Below are positions 36,177 through 48,772 of a stretch of DNA of 64,000 nt, one piece after another; the first letter of the stretch is position 1, and every line of letters begins with the position of its first letter. A program made the translations under genes and the position numbers. Source of the DNA: Drosophila pseudoobscura (taxonomy: Eukaryota; Arthropoda; Insecta; Diptera; Drosophilidae); assembly GCF_009870125.1 (NCBI RefSeq), contig NC_046683.1, positions 806,001 through 870,000 on the forward strand. Direction: 5' to 3'. The notes below the pieces were generated by a model. The model saw nothing but the letters and a program-made list of their open reading frames with translations, was not told where the DNA came from and did not search any database.

Positions 36177-39100
36177 ATGGAACCTCCCGGTGGGGTGCCG
36201 CCCGACAAGGACCGACAGCTAGTGCTCAGAAACTCAGCCCAGTCGGCTCCCGGTTCCGTTTCCATTGTCGTCGCCGCCCCGAATGCCGGACACGGAACAA
36301 CGTCGGCGGCTGCGAACCCTCAGCAGCAGTCCAGCAGTCAATCCACGCACTTGCCACAGTCCATTAAGCCGACGACACTGAGCCTGCAACCACATGGAGG
36401 CGTGCATGCCACGGCCACGGCCACGGCCACGACTACGGCCACGCAGCTATCTCCCTCGGCCGCCGCGAACAACAATGCGGCGGCAACTGCCGCAACGGCT
36501 ACGAGCAGCGGGAGCGGGAACGCCAACAGCGGCAATAGTCCTGCGCTGGCGTCCACCGCCACGGCCATATCCGCCACAACGCAGGCAGCGACCGCATTTA
36601 GCGGCAGTTCCGTGGGCCACCATCACTTGCAGCACCACCAGCATCCGCACGCCCATTCACAGCCCGCAACGCACCAACAACAACTGCTGCATGCACTGCC
36701 CCATCAGCAGTCCCAGGCGGCGGCGCCAGCAGCGGCACCAGCAACGGCACCAGCAACGGCAACGGCGTCACACCACCACCATCACAGCTCCATCTCCGGG
36801 CCTGGTGGTTCGGGCAGTGGAGGACTGCTTGCAGGTGCGGGCAGTGGCTCCGGAGGTGGCAACCCACAGCAAACCATTGAGAAGCTCTCCCGACCAATGG
36901 CCTTCGACAAGGTGGGTAGAGGGATCCCAATACCGAGACATAGATATAGATATAGATACTTATTTTTGTATACTTTTATGGCAGATGGAGGTGCTGGTGC
37001 GCGAGATGCAGGATCAAGAACATGGTGTACCCGTGCGACAGCAGAAAATGTTCCTTACATCTATACCATACGCGTTTATGGGTAAGCGTTAGGGGTAGCA
37101 TCATCATCCACAGCCCATTAATCGTTAATTACTTACAGGATACGATCTGATCGAATGGCTTATGGACCGATTGCAAATCGAGGAATCGGAGGCCCTGAAC
37201 ATTGCCAACCAGCTGTGTCTGCACGGGTACTTCTTTCCGGTGAACGACTCAAAGACGCTGACCGTGAAGGACGACTCATCGCTGTACCGCTTCCAGACCC
37301 CCTACTACTGGCCGTGGCAGCACAAGGCCCCGGATAACGTGGAGTATGCCATATATTTGGCCAAGCGATCGCTACGCAATAAACAGCGCCATGCGCTCGA
37401 GGACTACGAGGCCGAGGCCTTGTCCTCACTGCATAAGAATCTGAAGGGCAAATGGGACTTTATATCGATGCAGGCCGAGGAGCAGGTGCGCTTGGCCAAG
37501 GAGCGCAAGAAGGGGGACAAGATTGTTGGAGACTCGCAGGAGCGGGCCTACTGGCGCGTACACCGTCCACCCCCCGGCCAGTTCACGCCCCTGGAGCCCT
37601 GTCCGGTGCCGTCGCGCGACCGCCAGGGCTTCAAACCCAACAAGAAAAAGACTGTCGACGATGTACAGCGAGAGGTCGACTACTTGGGCAAGTCCCTGAA
37701 CCGAACGCGAATGAAGATGTCGCAGGCCTGCGAGTCACTGGTCTGCTACTCGGAGACCTTCAGTGAATACGACTTCTTTCTGCAGCCGGCGCTGCCCTCG
37801 AACCCCTGGGTCACCGAGGACATTACCTTTTGGCAGCTGAACAACACCTTCGTGGACATTCCCACTGAGAAACGAGTGAAGCGGTGGGCCATTTCCATCG
37901 AGGAGCTGGTCTCGGATCCGACGGGTCTGCAGGAGTTCACGACCTTCCTCGAGAAGGAGTACTCGCACGAGAACATTCGTTTCTGGATTGCTGTCAACCG
38001 CTTGCGTCGATCCGCCCACTCCCAGGTGGCACGGAAGGTCAACGAGATCTACGAGTGAGTGCATCATTTCCCTGTAAGTGCAATTAATTGTAATTAATTG
38101 ATTGGTTGCCATTTTGCAGGGAATTTCTGAAGCCTGGAGCACCCTGCGAGATAAACATCGATGGAAAAACGATGGAAAGTGTGCTTCGCGGTCTCAAGAA
38201 CCCATCGCGCTTCACCTTCGACTCGGCCTCAGAGCACATTTACATGTTGCTACTGAAAAAGGACTGCTACCCTCGCTTTATACGATCGGAGCACTACAAG
38301 CGTTTGCTCGACACTGGCATCCAGCCCTCGTACAAGAAGCGTTTCTTCAATTTCGGAGGCGTCAGCGGAGCCAAGAAGAAGATGACAGCTGCCCTGTCCA
38401 GTCAGCCGAACCTGGGCGATGCGGGGGGGTCGAAGGGGTCCAGCAGTGCGGCAGGCGGCACGGGCTCCATGATGCAGGCACCGCCACCCGGCAGCCTGGC
38501 ACGGCGTCGTGGCAGCGACCGCAGTCTGACGGGCTCAGCGCATGAGCTGGCCGTCATTGGGGTGAACAAGGAGGCAGGTTCCAAGGTACCGCACTCCCAT
38601 TCCCAGAGCAATCTCAGCGAGATTCCCTTTAGGTAAGCTGGCTTCTGAGGACGCTCGAGAGAGAGTGTGCGAGAGAGTGAGAGAGTGAGAGAAAGGCTGT
38701 GTGCATCTTACATTTATCAATTGATTTATTTATCACTTAATCGTTTAATTTGCTTCGATTCTGAACAACCAAGCAAACGCCTAGGCTAGCAGCATTTTTT
38801 TCTGGTTCTGTTCTTGTTTTTAAGTCGTTATCAAGCGCGAAGCATTGCGTTTTGATATACATACATATAGATATATTGTAGTACATAACCTACATATTTA
38901 CATATTTGTCATTGATTTACTTATTTATTTATTGTATTTTCACGGTTCACGGTTCACCGTTCACGACTCACGATGCGTTCGACCCTTATGAACATTCCTC
39001 AAAATTCAACAACAACAACATTCGAACCGAAACATGCAATCCATTTGAACAATTGATAACCGAACAATACCGAAATACGATTATTACTGTGTAATGTGTT

Positions 39101-42100
39101 ACTAAATATATCATACAATATGTCATACGTCACACACGCACCACTGCAGTAGCGATTCTATTTATCGAGGCGATATGCCGCAGCCCCATCGCCACACGGC
39201 GATCATGGATGTTGGGATCTATGCTGCCTACGGCGGGAATCGCGAAAGTAGTTTACAGGCACTCCCGTAAGACATACATAATTTCTTTTGATTGGGTTGA
39301 TTATTCAAATCGCATAATATCACTTGTAACAAACCAACAACGAATTGTTCAAACCTATTTTCCTGTTATCCACTATATGCTAGTGTTTCTCCTCTCCTGT
39401 TGTATTGTCGTTCGATCTGCTGTGACCCCTGAACCCCTGAACCCCCAACCCAGCCCTGACCCAACCCGCTCTTCCATTTGTAATGTTAATTTTTTGTTTG
39501 TCGCTCTCTCCCCCCCCATCTACCCCCACAGGCGAATACGAATATGATACATATGTACATTAATCAGCTCATTAATGCTCCGGTTATCGCGAATCGCGAA
39601 TCGCAAATCGCAAATCGCAAAAAGTGCGTGCTCCGGTCCTTGGCAAATCGTAAGACTCTCACGATTGAAAAACCGGTTGCCTATTCAACTAAAATATGTC
39701 AATTTGCAAAAGAAAAACACAATCTGCTAATCACCTAATGCACTGTCTATAGTGATAGCTGGAGCACACAGATCTCATCAGCGTGGCTGAGTATGGTACG
39801 ATCTCCAACTGGTTGTGCTCCATTATGGGGACTAGATTCATTTGCACCAAATTAAGGGCACTCTTAGAAGCGCTTGGGACGCTTCTTCAGAACTTTCAGA
39901 AATAGATCTTCGCATCATAGATCTAGGTAGAAAATCTAGAAAGCCTCCTATGCTAAATCGTGATCTAATTTTACTCCGTAGCCAGAGCGTAACCGTTTAC
40001 CGAATGGCAGTAGTCCAAATGAGCCAAGGGTGCATTCCCACCACAAATTACTTGTCGGTGAAACTAACTTATAGTCCGTACCAAGGTTGGGTCACCGTCA
40101 CACGGACAGCTCACGAGTATCTGTACAAACTGATGTTCTTTTCGCACCCAATGGGGGAGTAGGCGACTCTTCCCCTCCGACACATGTGATTTATGTAAAC
40201 CCAAGCCCAACTTTTGTTAATGCTTCGCCCTAAACTGTTTTCCATTTATGTTCCTTCCCGACTTTGTTGATCATTTGTTGCCATACTGCCATGTTTTCGA
40301 GAGCATATGCATTGTTTCTCGGACTCTATATCCCGTCGGACCCCTGTGTTACCCGTGTCTTTTTCCTGGACTGTCTCCAAATACATACATACTTGTACAC
40401 AAAGTTGCCCACTGGACCAAAACACCCCAGACGAGAGTAACGCGAAGCTCAAACGTGTGAATCCATCGAAATCCATCGCAAACGGTTCGGAAAAGGTTTT
40501 GTTTTCGATAGCTCGATAGCTGGCTTTTGCGAGCCTTGTTGGGACATCTTTTACGAACCGACTTTATGCTTTAAGCGAGCAAGGTTTAGTAATAAAAGTG
40601 AATGAATTCGTACATTTCCGAGTACTTTCGGCGAGTCTTCGTCTTCGTCTTCGGTCATCGTTTCCGGTTGTCTCTTGCCGGCTGTGCCGCGTTTCCAGCT
40701 TTTTTTTTTCGTGTTTTGGTCCTTTGGGTGACGGCTTACTATTGTTTATTTGAATGCTCGAATGTTTGCTATATTGTTACATGTTGTTTGTGCATTCCGA
40801 TGTGCATTCGTTTCTGATCTGGTTCTGGTTCTGATTTTGAGTTTCTCTTGTGCGCTTCCTTCCTTCCTCCCATTGTGTATATTTTCTGTTGTTGTATACA
40901 TACACACATCACACACATCACATACATATGTATATAGTACATATACATAAACTCTTAATGTTACACAAGTATCGTATCCGGTTGTACCCACAGTCTACTG
41001 TCTACCGTCTAATGTCTTATGTCTACTGTCTAATGTCTAATGTCTACCGTATAATTGTCTAAAGAAGCTTCCAATTCCAGAAAGAGCCATAACATTTTGC
41101 TATTTTCTCCGTACAGAGAAAACCCAAAGACGAAGTCCACCGGTCTCGACACGTTGGAGTCCACCACAGCATTAGCTGGCAACAGTAGCGCCGTTTGTCC
41201 CTGGGACGAGCCGGTGGCAATACTTCCAGCAGCTCAGGTGAAGCTCTCTGTGTGTCCCTGGGAGCAGGATACTGTGACAGATCCAGCGCCGGCACCGGCG
41301 TCAGTTCCGGTTGCGGTTGCGGTACTGTCCAAGCAGACGGCTGTCACCGTACAGCCACTACGATTGACAAGGTAGGTAGATGAAGGAATCACTCAATTAT
41401 AAATATAATTATCTATATCTATCTGTATATAGCACTTCGTCGGACAGCAGTGATGTGGCTGATCGCCTGCAGCGAAATCTAGGCATTCGACACCAAAACA
41501 CCGTCGACAGTGGAGAAACGAGCATCAAACGTCTGACTCCCAACTTTACGGAACAGCGTCGGGCATCTGTATCCTTCACTCCAAGGTAGGGGAAGCAGTG
41601 GTCTTGTGTCCTTTTATTTTTTACGTTAAGTTGTATTTTTATCAGCCGCAGCTCCGACTACCAGTTTGGACGCGCCGCCGGTGCATGTCCGTCTACCACA
41701 TCCACCACGCCCACCGTAGGAAGCCAAAGCGCAGGTGTCGCCAGCAGTAATCTCACGCCACTGCAGGCTAGGAGTGCCGTCTTTGGAGGTGCCAGTGGCG
41801 GCAGCAGCTTCGTTGCAGTTGCAGCTGCCGCCAAGGATCAACAGCCACTGACTGGCTCGGATGTGGAAACCGAAGTGGAGGAAGAACTAAACAAGCTGTC
41901 ACAAGAGTCGTCGACATCGGAGTTGCCTGTGCTTGTGACTCCCACACCCACACAGACCCCGCCGCTCATAACAAAGGTCACGCCACCGCCCGAGGAGTAC
42001 CTCCCCATCCAAGCAGATTCGATGGCAAATTGCTTGCAACAGCAGCAACTCGTTGATAGCTGCGTGACACATGGGAAAGACGTGGCTGTGGTAAAAGAGG

Positions 42101-42971
42101 TACAGATCGAACTGATCGAGTCGCGTGCCTACGAAAAAGATCTGGCTACCACGACGCCCACCATTAAGGTTCTGGAGCTAGTTGCGACTACTCCAGGCTC
42201 TTATATCCGCTTACCCTCGGGCCAGAGTCAAGAAGCACTTACAACAACCACCGAGGATGCCGCATTGGCCGACGACGACGAAACGGAGCAAGCAGCCCCG
42301 GCCCAGGCGCAGGTACCCCTGTCCGAAGTGTCAGAGGCCTTACAAGATGAGCTTTCACCCACCACCGATGAGTACCAAGAAGGACTGCAGTTTGGCGGCA
42401 ACGACACCAAGGACGTGGTCGATGACTTTGACAGCATAGATAGCGACATACAGCTCGGCTACATACCGCCTGCTCCCACCCCTGCTCCATCCATGGCGCC
42501 CCTGGCTGAGTTGGACGTAGACACGATGGTGGACGATGATCCAGCGGACGAGCCTGCCAGCAGTACAGAGCGTCCGGCAGTGGCAGTGGCAGTGGCAGCA
42601 GCGGTAGCTCCCACGGCACCAGCAACAGCAACAGCAACTCCGACATCCAGCAATGACGAGGCACGCAAGCGCCGCAAGAAACGAAACTCTGATGGGAAAA
42701 AGCACAGCTCGCAGGAGGACAAGGATAAGGATGGTGGAAAAGATGGAAGCGGAAGTGGCGGCGGCGGCGGCGGCGGCGTCGTCGATCCGGAACACAATGC
42801 AGTGTGCCCCTGGGAAGACGAGTTAGTATACAATGCAATGAGTTTCTCCCCTTACCCCCACCCTGGTTAACGCGCTATCAATGTATGTATGTACCTCCAA
42901 TAATCCACAGGAACGTGAGCACTAGCGATGGAACCTTCGTGAAGACATATGCCACATTGGGCTACTTATGA
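36177..42971 (+). CDS. RSG7: RSG7, R7-type regulator of G-protein signalling, with a CPWE-motif tail
   Basis: R7-family RGS protein: it accelerates GTP hydrolysis on Gi/o alpha subunits and pairs with G-beta-5 through its GGL domain at neuronal membranes. Exons: 36177-36911, 36985-37081, 37139-38054, 38120-38632, then 41117-41371, 41433-41585, 41646-42821 and 42911-42971. Phases agree throughout, giving 1301 residues. Optional exon 39150-39266 would add 39. Residues 1-245 are Ala/Thr/Gln/His-rich and disordered. A DEP domain covers about 263-345 (YDLIEWLMDRL). The GGL begins near 450 (VDDVQREVDYLGKSLNRTRM). The RGS domain covers about 525-650 (FTTFLEKEYSHENIRFWIAV). The last four exons encode a disordered acidic tail with CPWD (41196-41207), CPWE (41253-41264) and CPWE (42805-42816), ending TYATLGYL-stop. 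Reading through the 38632 donor instead stops at TAA 38634-38636, giving a short form with the core domains. The core is certain; the tail join is a splice prediction. Confidence 0.85.
39150..39266 (+). CDS. RSG7: Candidate cassette exon of RSG7
   Basis: This 117-base segment lies between CACTGCAG and a GTAAGA donor. It is phase 2 at both ends and open in the RSG7 frame. It encodes a peptide beginning SDSIYRGDMPQPHRHTAIMD and ending SSLQALP. Inclusion would insert 39 residues between the RGS core and the CPWE tail without changing frame. Open frame, matching phases and good sites support it, but there is no transcript evidence. A further acceptor before 39532 would instead give a terminal RIRI-stop ending. 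Confidence 0.5.
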
Positions 42972-45900
42972 ATAAAACCAAATCTGTTCAAGACGGTGGT
43001 CAACAAGTTGCTGAAAAGGAAGCCGCACAAGCAAAAGTAGGGCCTGGGATAGTGTTTTAGCTTACTAACTAACTTATACATAGTACATATATGTATACAA
43101 TATGCATATATATGTATGTATGTGTGCTCTATATGTATGTACGTATTTGATTCATGAGTGTGTGTACATGTAATACGTAATTGTTAATTGCTTCGTGAGT
43201 TCAAGGGGCAGACAGTCACAGTTTCGTTGTTTATTGCAGAAACTTCTTCAACATACAGAAAACTGAAATGAGAAACGTCTATGGGCACGTACCAGATGTA
43301 CTATATACATATATGTATGATCTTAGTGTATATGAAGGAACATACTCTTATTGTACAAAAATTACAAATTCTATACTATGTACTCTCATAACAAATGAAA
43401 AATGATAAATGATAAATGAAAAGCAACGTGATGGCAACAGAGAAACCGAAAGCATCTATAAATCTAGAAATATGTATTTAAAATCAAATAATCCTCCTCC
43501 AATCATAATTGGCATGTTTTGTGGTGATCAACTGGAAAACTAAAGAATAGACAACAAAAACGAGAGAGAATACCAACACAAGGATTGTAGACTCGACAAC
43601 AAAACAGATAGATCTGTAATTCATTCATGAACCTACAATGCAATATACACACAAATGGAGTTGGAATAACTGAATCCCTATGATTAATAAACAAGTAACA
43701 AGCCCATTTGGGGATCTACAAAGAACAAAAGGACATCCCGCATGTAACTTCCATGGAAATCGTAAGCATTGTTTGAGCGTAGTGCCTTTTGCGTAGAAGT
43801 ACACACCGATCGTTTAATTTTGGGTTATCCATCAAGACATTCGGCTTACAGACCGTCGTAGACATAGACAGTGAACTGAATTCAAACAATAAAATTATAG
43901 TTCGGCCTAATTGGCTGTCGTCTATTTTGTGTGTCAATCGTTTGGTTGTTCAATAAGTTCAATAAGAGTTCAAAATTTCACAAGTTCATTCGTAAAATCG
44001 CATATATATACATATGAACATACATATGTATTGTTTCATTTCACGTGTGCATGCAACACACTCACTCACGAGCCCCCAGGGTGCAGGGTGCAGTGCAACA
44101 CAAGCAGCAAACCGCCAAATCGCAACTTTTACCATGCGTCTAGTAGGAGTATTAGGTGCTGCCTGTCCGCCCAAAACAAAAACAATCACAGTAAACGAGC
44201 TACGCTGCATAACATACATCGTACACACCGTACACACCGTACTAAGCCATATCTACAGTGAATCTTCAACGTGTCGGACATTTCTTTCGCCAATACAAGC
44301 ACACACAAACCATGAATGTGTAGATCAATATAATCAAATAAAAATGAAATCCTGGTTGTTCGCGGCTAATACCTTTATATAGATCGATCGAAACAGAAGA
44401 AAATCACAAGTAAACCTAAAGGGAAAAACTATTAAAATCTAAGTATATTTCTACTTTCATTTCGGTGTGCACTGTGCATTAGCTACTATATGTATTTACT
44501 GTACTGTACTGTCGAAAACCGCTTGCTGGTAAACAATCTTTGTATAAAATATCTAATATCTGAGCTAATCTACGCGTGAATTTTCAAGTTACTTCAATTA
44601 AATTAAAACTAAAACACTCAAAAAAAAAACACTACAAAAACACTACAAAATGTGCTCTCGAAGAAACACAACACAGAGTTACATTCAGAAAAATAATTAG
44701 ATAATAATGTTGCGAATTTGTTGGATTTTTTGGAATGAATGCAAATAAAAAACTATAAAAAGTTATGTATAGAAATAAATAAAATAAAATAAATAAATAA
44801 AAGGCAAAAGGTCTGTGCCGTGCGTACAAAAAAAAATATGTGTACATGAAACCACCGTTAACTTTGCTTATGCGAGCCGAGCAATTAAAAAAAGTTATAA
44901 AAGAAAAACCAAAACCAAAACAAAAACTAAAACTAAAACTATAAAACGATCAAATTCTGCTGCAGCAATAGTTGGAATGTTGTTGTCGAATATACATAAT
45001 CCGTGTACTAGTGAAAGCAGCTTCGTAGAACAACACCAAAAACACACGCAAAAGTTGTAGTCAGTGCGGAGGTAATATTGTATTGTTGTTGTTTTTTATG
45101 TATGTAATTGTACTTTTTTTTTGTAAAACGATTGTTGTAAGAAAAGAAAATTATGCCAAAAAGAAAACAAAATAAATAGTTAATTAAGGAGTTTACAAGC
45201 AACATTTAAATACAGAGCAGAGCAGAGCAGAGCAGAGCAGAAAAGAGCAGTAAAGAGCAGAACAGAAAAGATATGAATTACTTTAAACCACAAAAACAAA
45301 ACAGAAACAGAAAAACCATAACAAAAAGTTCCGAAAGTTTTGAAATAGTCGATGGTACATACATATGTTTAGTATATGTATTTGTTTTAACTGCATATGT
45401 ACTTATGGTATGCTTACATAAACCTACATAAAATCAAAATAAAACAGCAAAAAAACAAAACGAATAACGAATAATAGTGTGCGGAGGCAGTCGAGACTTC
45501 ACGACTTGAATATACCCGGTACTTGGTGAAAGTCAAGTAATAAATATCTTCGAGACCATCCGAAATTATCCGAAATTATCCGACTATCCAAATCTGTAGT
45601 AGCAAAAAAATTACGACAAAAATCATAAAGCAACCGAAAAACGGACAAACGAACCAACAAATGAAATCTTTGAAGAGCTTAGAAGAGAAAAATTGCACTC
45701 CATCCAGGTACCGGGTATAAATGTTATTTAACAAAAACAAATGAAAGCAGCTCCTGGAGCAGCCACACAAAGCGCCATTTTGATAAAAAAAAAAGAAACA
45801 AAACAAAAAAGAAAACCTAAAAACTAAAAAAGAAAAAAAGAAACAGAAAAACCGATTTAATAAAGATACAGAATTACTGTGTACTAACACCAGAGGTGGG

Positions 45901-48772
45901 GGGTGATGTGATTGTCATTGCCCTGCGAAGGATTTACTTTAATTTCTGTGTAATTAGTGCTCATTTATCACTAATTAGTGGAGACAGGAATGTGAAAAAC
46001 AATGTGCTTATAAGTTGCCAGAGCTTTTACTAGTAGAGACGCCATTTAAATTCTGATTCTGGGTTTAAAAATACGAAACAAAAAACCAAACAAAAAAAAA
46101 AGAAAGAAACAGGAAAACTAAGAATAAAAATAAAAATAAAAAATAAATACCATTGTGAAGAGTGCAACCAAAGTGTTTGTTATTATTAATGATTCGTGTC
46201 GTTCTATATATTGACAATGAATGGTAAAACACATACATACATATACATTATGTATATATATATATATATTTAATAATTGTTATAGCAAATTTAGTAAATA
46301 TATTAAATTAACAGAAAAGCAGAATAATTCATTGTTTGTCTATTTACTATGCCATTGAGAATATATATTGTACGATTATGTGTAAGCATAAGTTTAAATC
46401 CAAATAAACCTATACATAAAAATGAAATTATACAATACATGAGTACATATGTATTTATGTATACATACTACATATGATGCATACATATATATACATACAT
46501 ATATGTAGGTGTATAGTATTTAACATTATTTCAAATGTTTAAAACATGGATGGAATATTTTGAGAACAAAACTAAACCAATGACAAAGAATCTGCAACAC
46601 CTGCAAACATTAGTCGGTAAACCACAAATCAAATGTAAAACAAATTCATGTAGACTGTATTGGAAAGGAAAAGGAAAATTCGAAAGGGGTAGAGCGATAA
46701 ACGAAATTTGATTGGTTTGGACTGGGACTGGGACTGGGACTGGGTTTGGGATTGGGATGGGATTGGATTGAATGATATCAACACTCCTCCATTTCGAAGG
46801 ACTTGCTAACTCTCTCGTAAGAAAGATCGATCTAAGTGGTATTCAAGTTGAAAGGAAAATTATTTGCACAGTGCAGAAAAACGTGTTATAAAATTATTAT
46901 ATTATACATAAAATATATACATATATTACCGAACTATGCTGATGAAATTTAAGCCCGACAAAATGTAAAAACCCAAAACAAAAACGATTTAAATGAAGTA
47001 CAATAAATATTCAAGTGAAGTAAAGGGCTTTCTGTTTTCCGGGTTGTTTTCTAGGTGCGATTCATTTCTGTCTGTTTCGGGTATTTTTAAAATCTGTTTA
47101 AAATCTTTAAGCACATACACAAGTACATATGTATGTACATACGTACATGCAATGCACAAAGGATAAATACTTGTAACTGACTAAAAGAAGATAGATACCC
47201 TGCAAGGCGGAAGCACAAGCCAAAGGCTCCAGCACAACGCACACACGTGTGGGTACAGCACAGCTTATTGTTCTTATTTTTATACCCCATACTCGAAGAG
47301 AATACGGGCATATTCGATTTTAAGTGGAAGTGGAGCTGGAAGTGGATGTGTGTAACACCTAAGAAGGAACCATCTCCGACCCCGTAAAGTGTATACATAT
47401 GTACGTATATTCTTGATCATCAATTGAGCACCAATAGCCGAGTGGGAGGGGAGCCGTACTGACCGTGTATCGGGTATACATATATATGTACGTGTAGAGT
47501 CGCGGCCTCAGCTGCGGCTCACAGCGTTCCCCAGTGCAGTTGTGTGCCAGATAATTCAAAAGTAATGAGGCGTCGAAAGTGAAGAAAGAACGAACTCATG
47601 CTCAAAGCAACAGAAAAGGTACACACATATGTATGTACATATGTACATACGAGTGTGTGCATACATACGTACATGTATGCAGTTAAGTCGTCGCTTCTTT
47701 AAAATACATAAATACAATGTCCCGGAATGAGGACATCCGTGTTATACCCAACTACAGTACGTATAGTATGTAGCTTCCTACAAATCTACTGCCTCCCACT
47801 TTGTTAGAAGTACGCAGAAGCAAAACGAAACGAAACAAGTTTTAAGTAGTCCTAGGTGCGATATGTGCGATATGCGGGATAGGAGGAATAGGTGGGATAG
47901 GTACGAGGATATCTTCCATCTCTCGGGGTGAGTGTACTCGTACTCGTACTCGTACTCGTAGGTGAGGCCAGCTAACAAAGGCCAGGAAGGGATTTGAAAG
48001 TCATATGAGCGAATTTTCATACGACACTCCCACACTCCCACACCCACTCCCATAGACAGAAGAAGGCGTTCTTTTGTCCTTCTGTCCGCCTGCCTGCCTG
48101 TCTGTATGAGCATCTTAGTCTCACCTTAGTAATAGTACGTATACGAGTAGATTCTGTTATACTGCCTAATTATTTAGATTCTAGGACACTTGAACATCCA
48201 CAACAAATGAAATCCTGTGCAAGTGGTGGGGAGGTACTCCTCTTCGTTTTCCCTACTTCCTAGCACTCGTACTCGGATGTGCGTCTTGCGAGACCCTTTT
48301 TAAAGTGTTTTTCCTCTGCGCTGCGTGTCAGTCAGGCATGACCACCACGTCGCGTGATCACGTATCAATGGCCTATCAATTATCCAGCTATCCATCTATC
48401 TTTCAGCAACCCGCAGGCCCCTTAACACCTTTTAACATCCAAAGCACTGAGAAAACTCCTCTAAACTTAAAAAAAAAAACAACTTAAAAGGTTTTTAATT
48501 TAATTTCAGTTCATTTCACTTTATTGATGTGTGTGTGTTTAGATAAAGCGCTTACATTGGTAAGTATAGAAATTTATAGGTATAGGCATATAGGCATTAG
48601 TATAGGAATGGGTATAGGTATATGTATAGGTATAGGTATACGTGTGTATATATATTTCGCTAAAAATACTATTAAAATTCTAAAATATTATTTACTACCG
48701 AGGAGACACCCTGCATTACATTCTGCTTACAATCTAGTGATCGTCTGGTCAAATCTGCGTCCACAGTAGCTG
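42972..48772. other. RSG7 3' UTR/intergenic DNA, A-rich, and kek5 3' flank
   Basis: AT-rich with no supported coding exon. AATAAA overlaps the RSG7 stop (42971-42976) and recurs further on, for example near 43687 and 43889. From about 44600 to 46150 the plus strand is strikingly A-rich (ACAAAAC, CAAAAC, AGAAAC runs), typical of a long fly neuronal 3' UTR or old A-rich intergenic DNA. GGGACT repeats lie near 46721-46745 and GTACTC repeats near 47936-47960. A reverse poly(A) signal for the kek5-like gene is at 48520-48525. Confidence 0.5.
48520..48525 (-). terminator. Poly(A) signal (AATAAA) of the kek5-like gene
   Basis: AATAAA on the minus strand lies about 250 bases after the stop codon of the Kekkon receptor gene and is the first canonical signal there. 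Confidence 0.45.

Noticed and set aside
36394-37092. 232-codon Arg/Pro-rich frame within RSG7 exon 1
   Set aside because: It is an out-of-frame reading of CAG/CCA repeats in the RSG7 N-terminal exon; it lacks splice support.
42239-42838. 199-codon minus-strand frame over the RSG7 tail exon
   Set aside because: It is antisense to an exon with consistent phase and splice sites, with composition set by GGC and CAG repeats.
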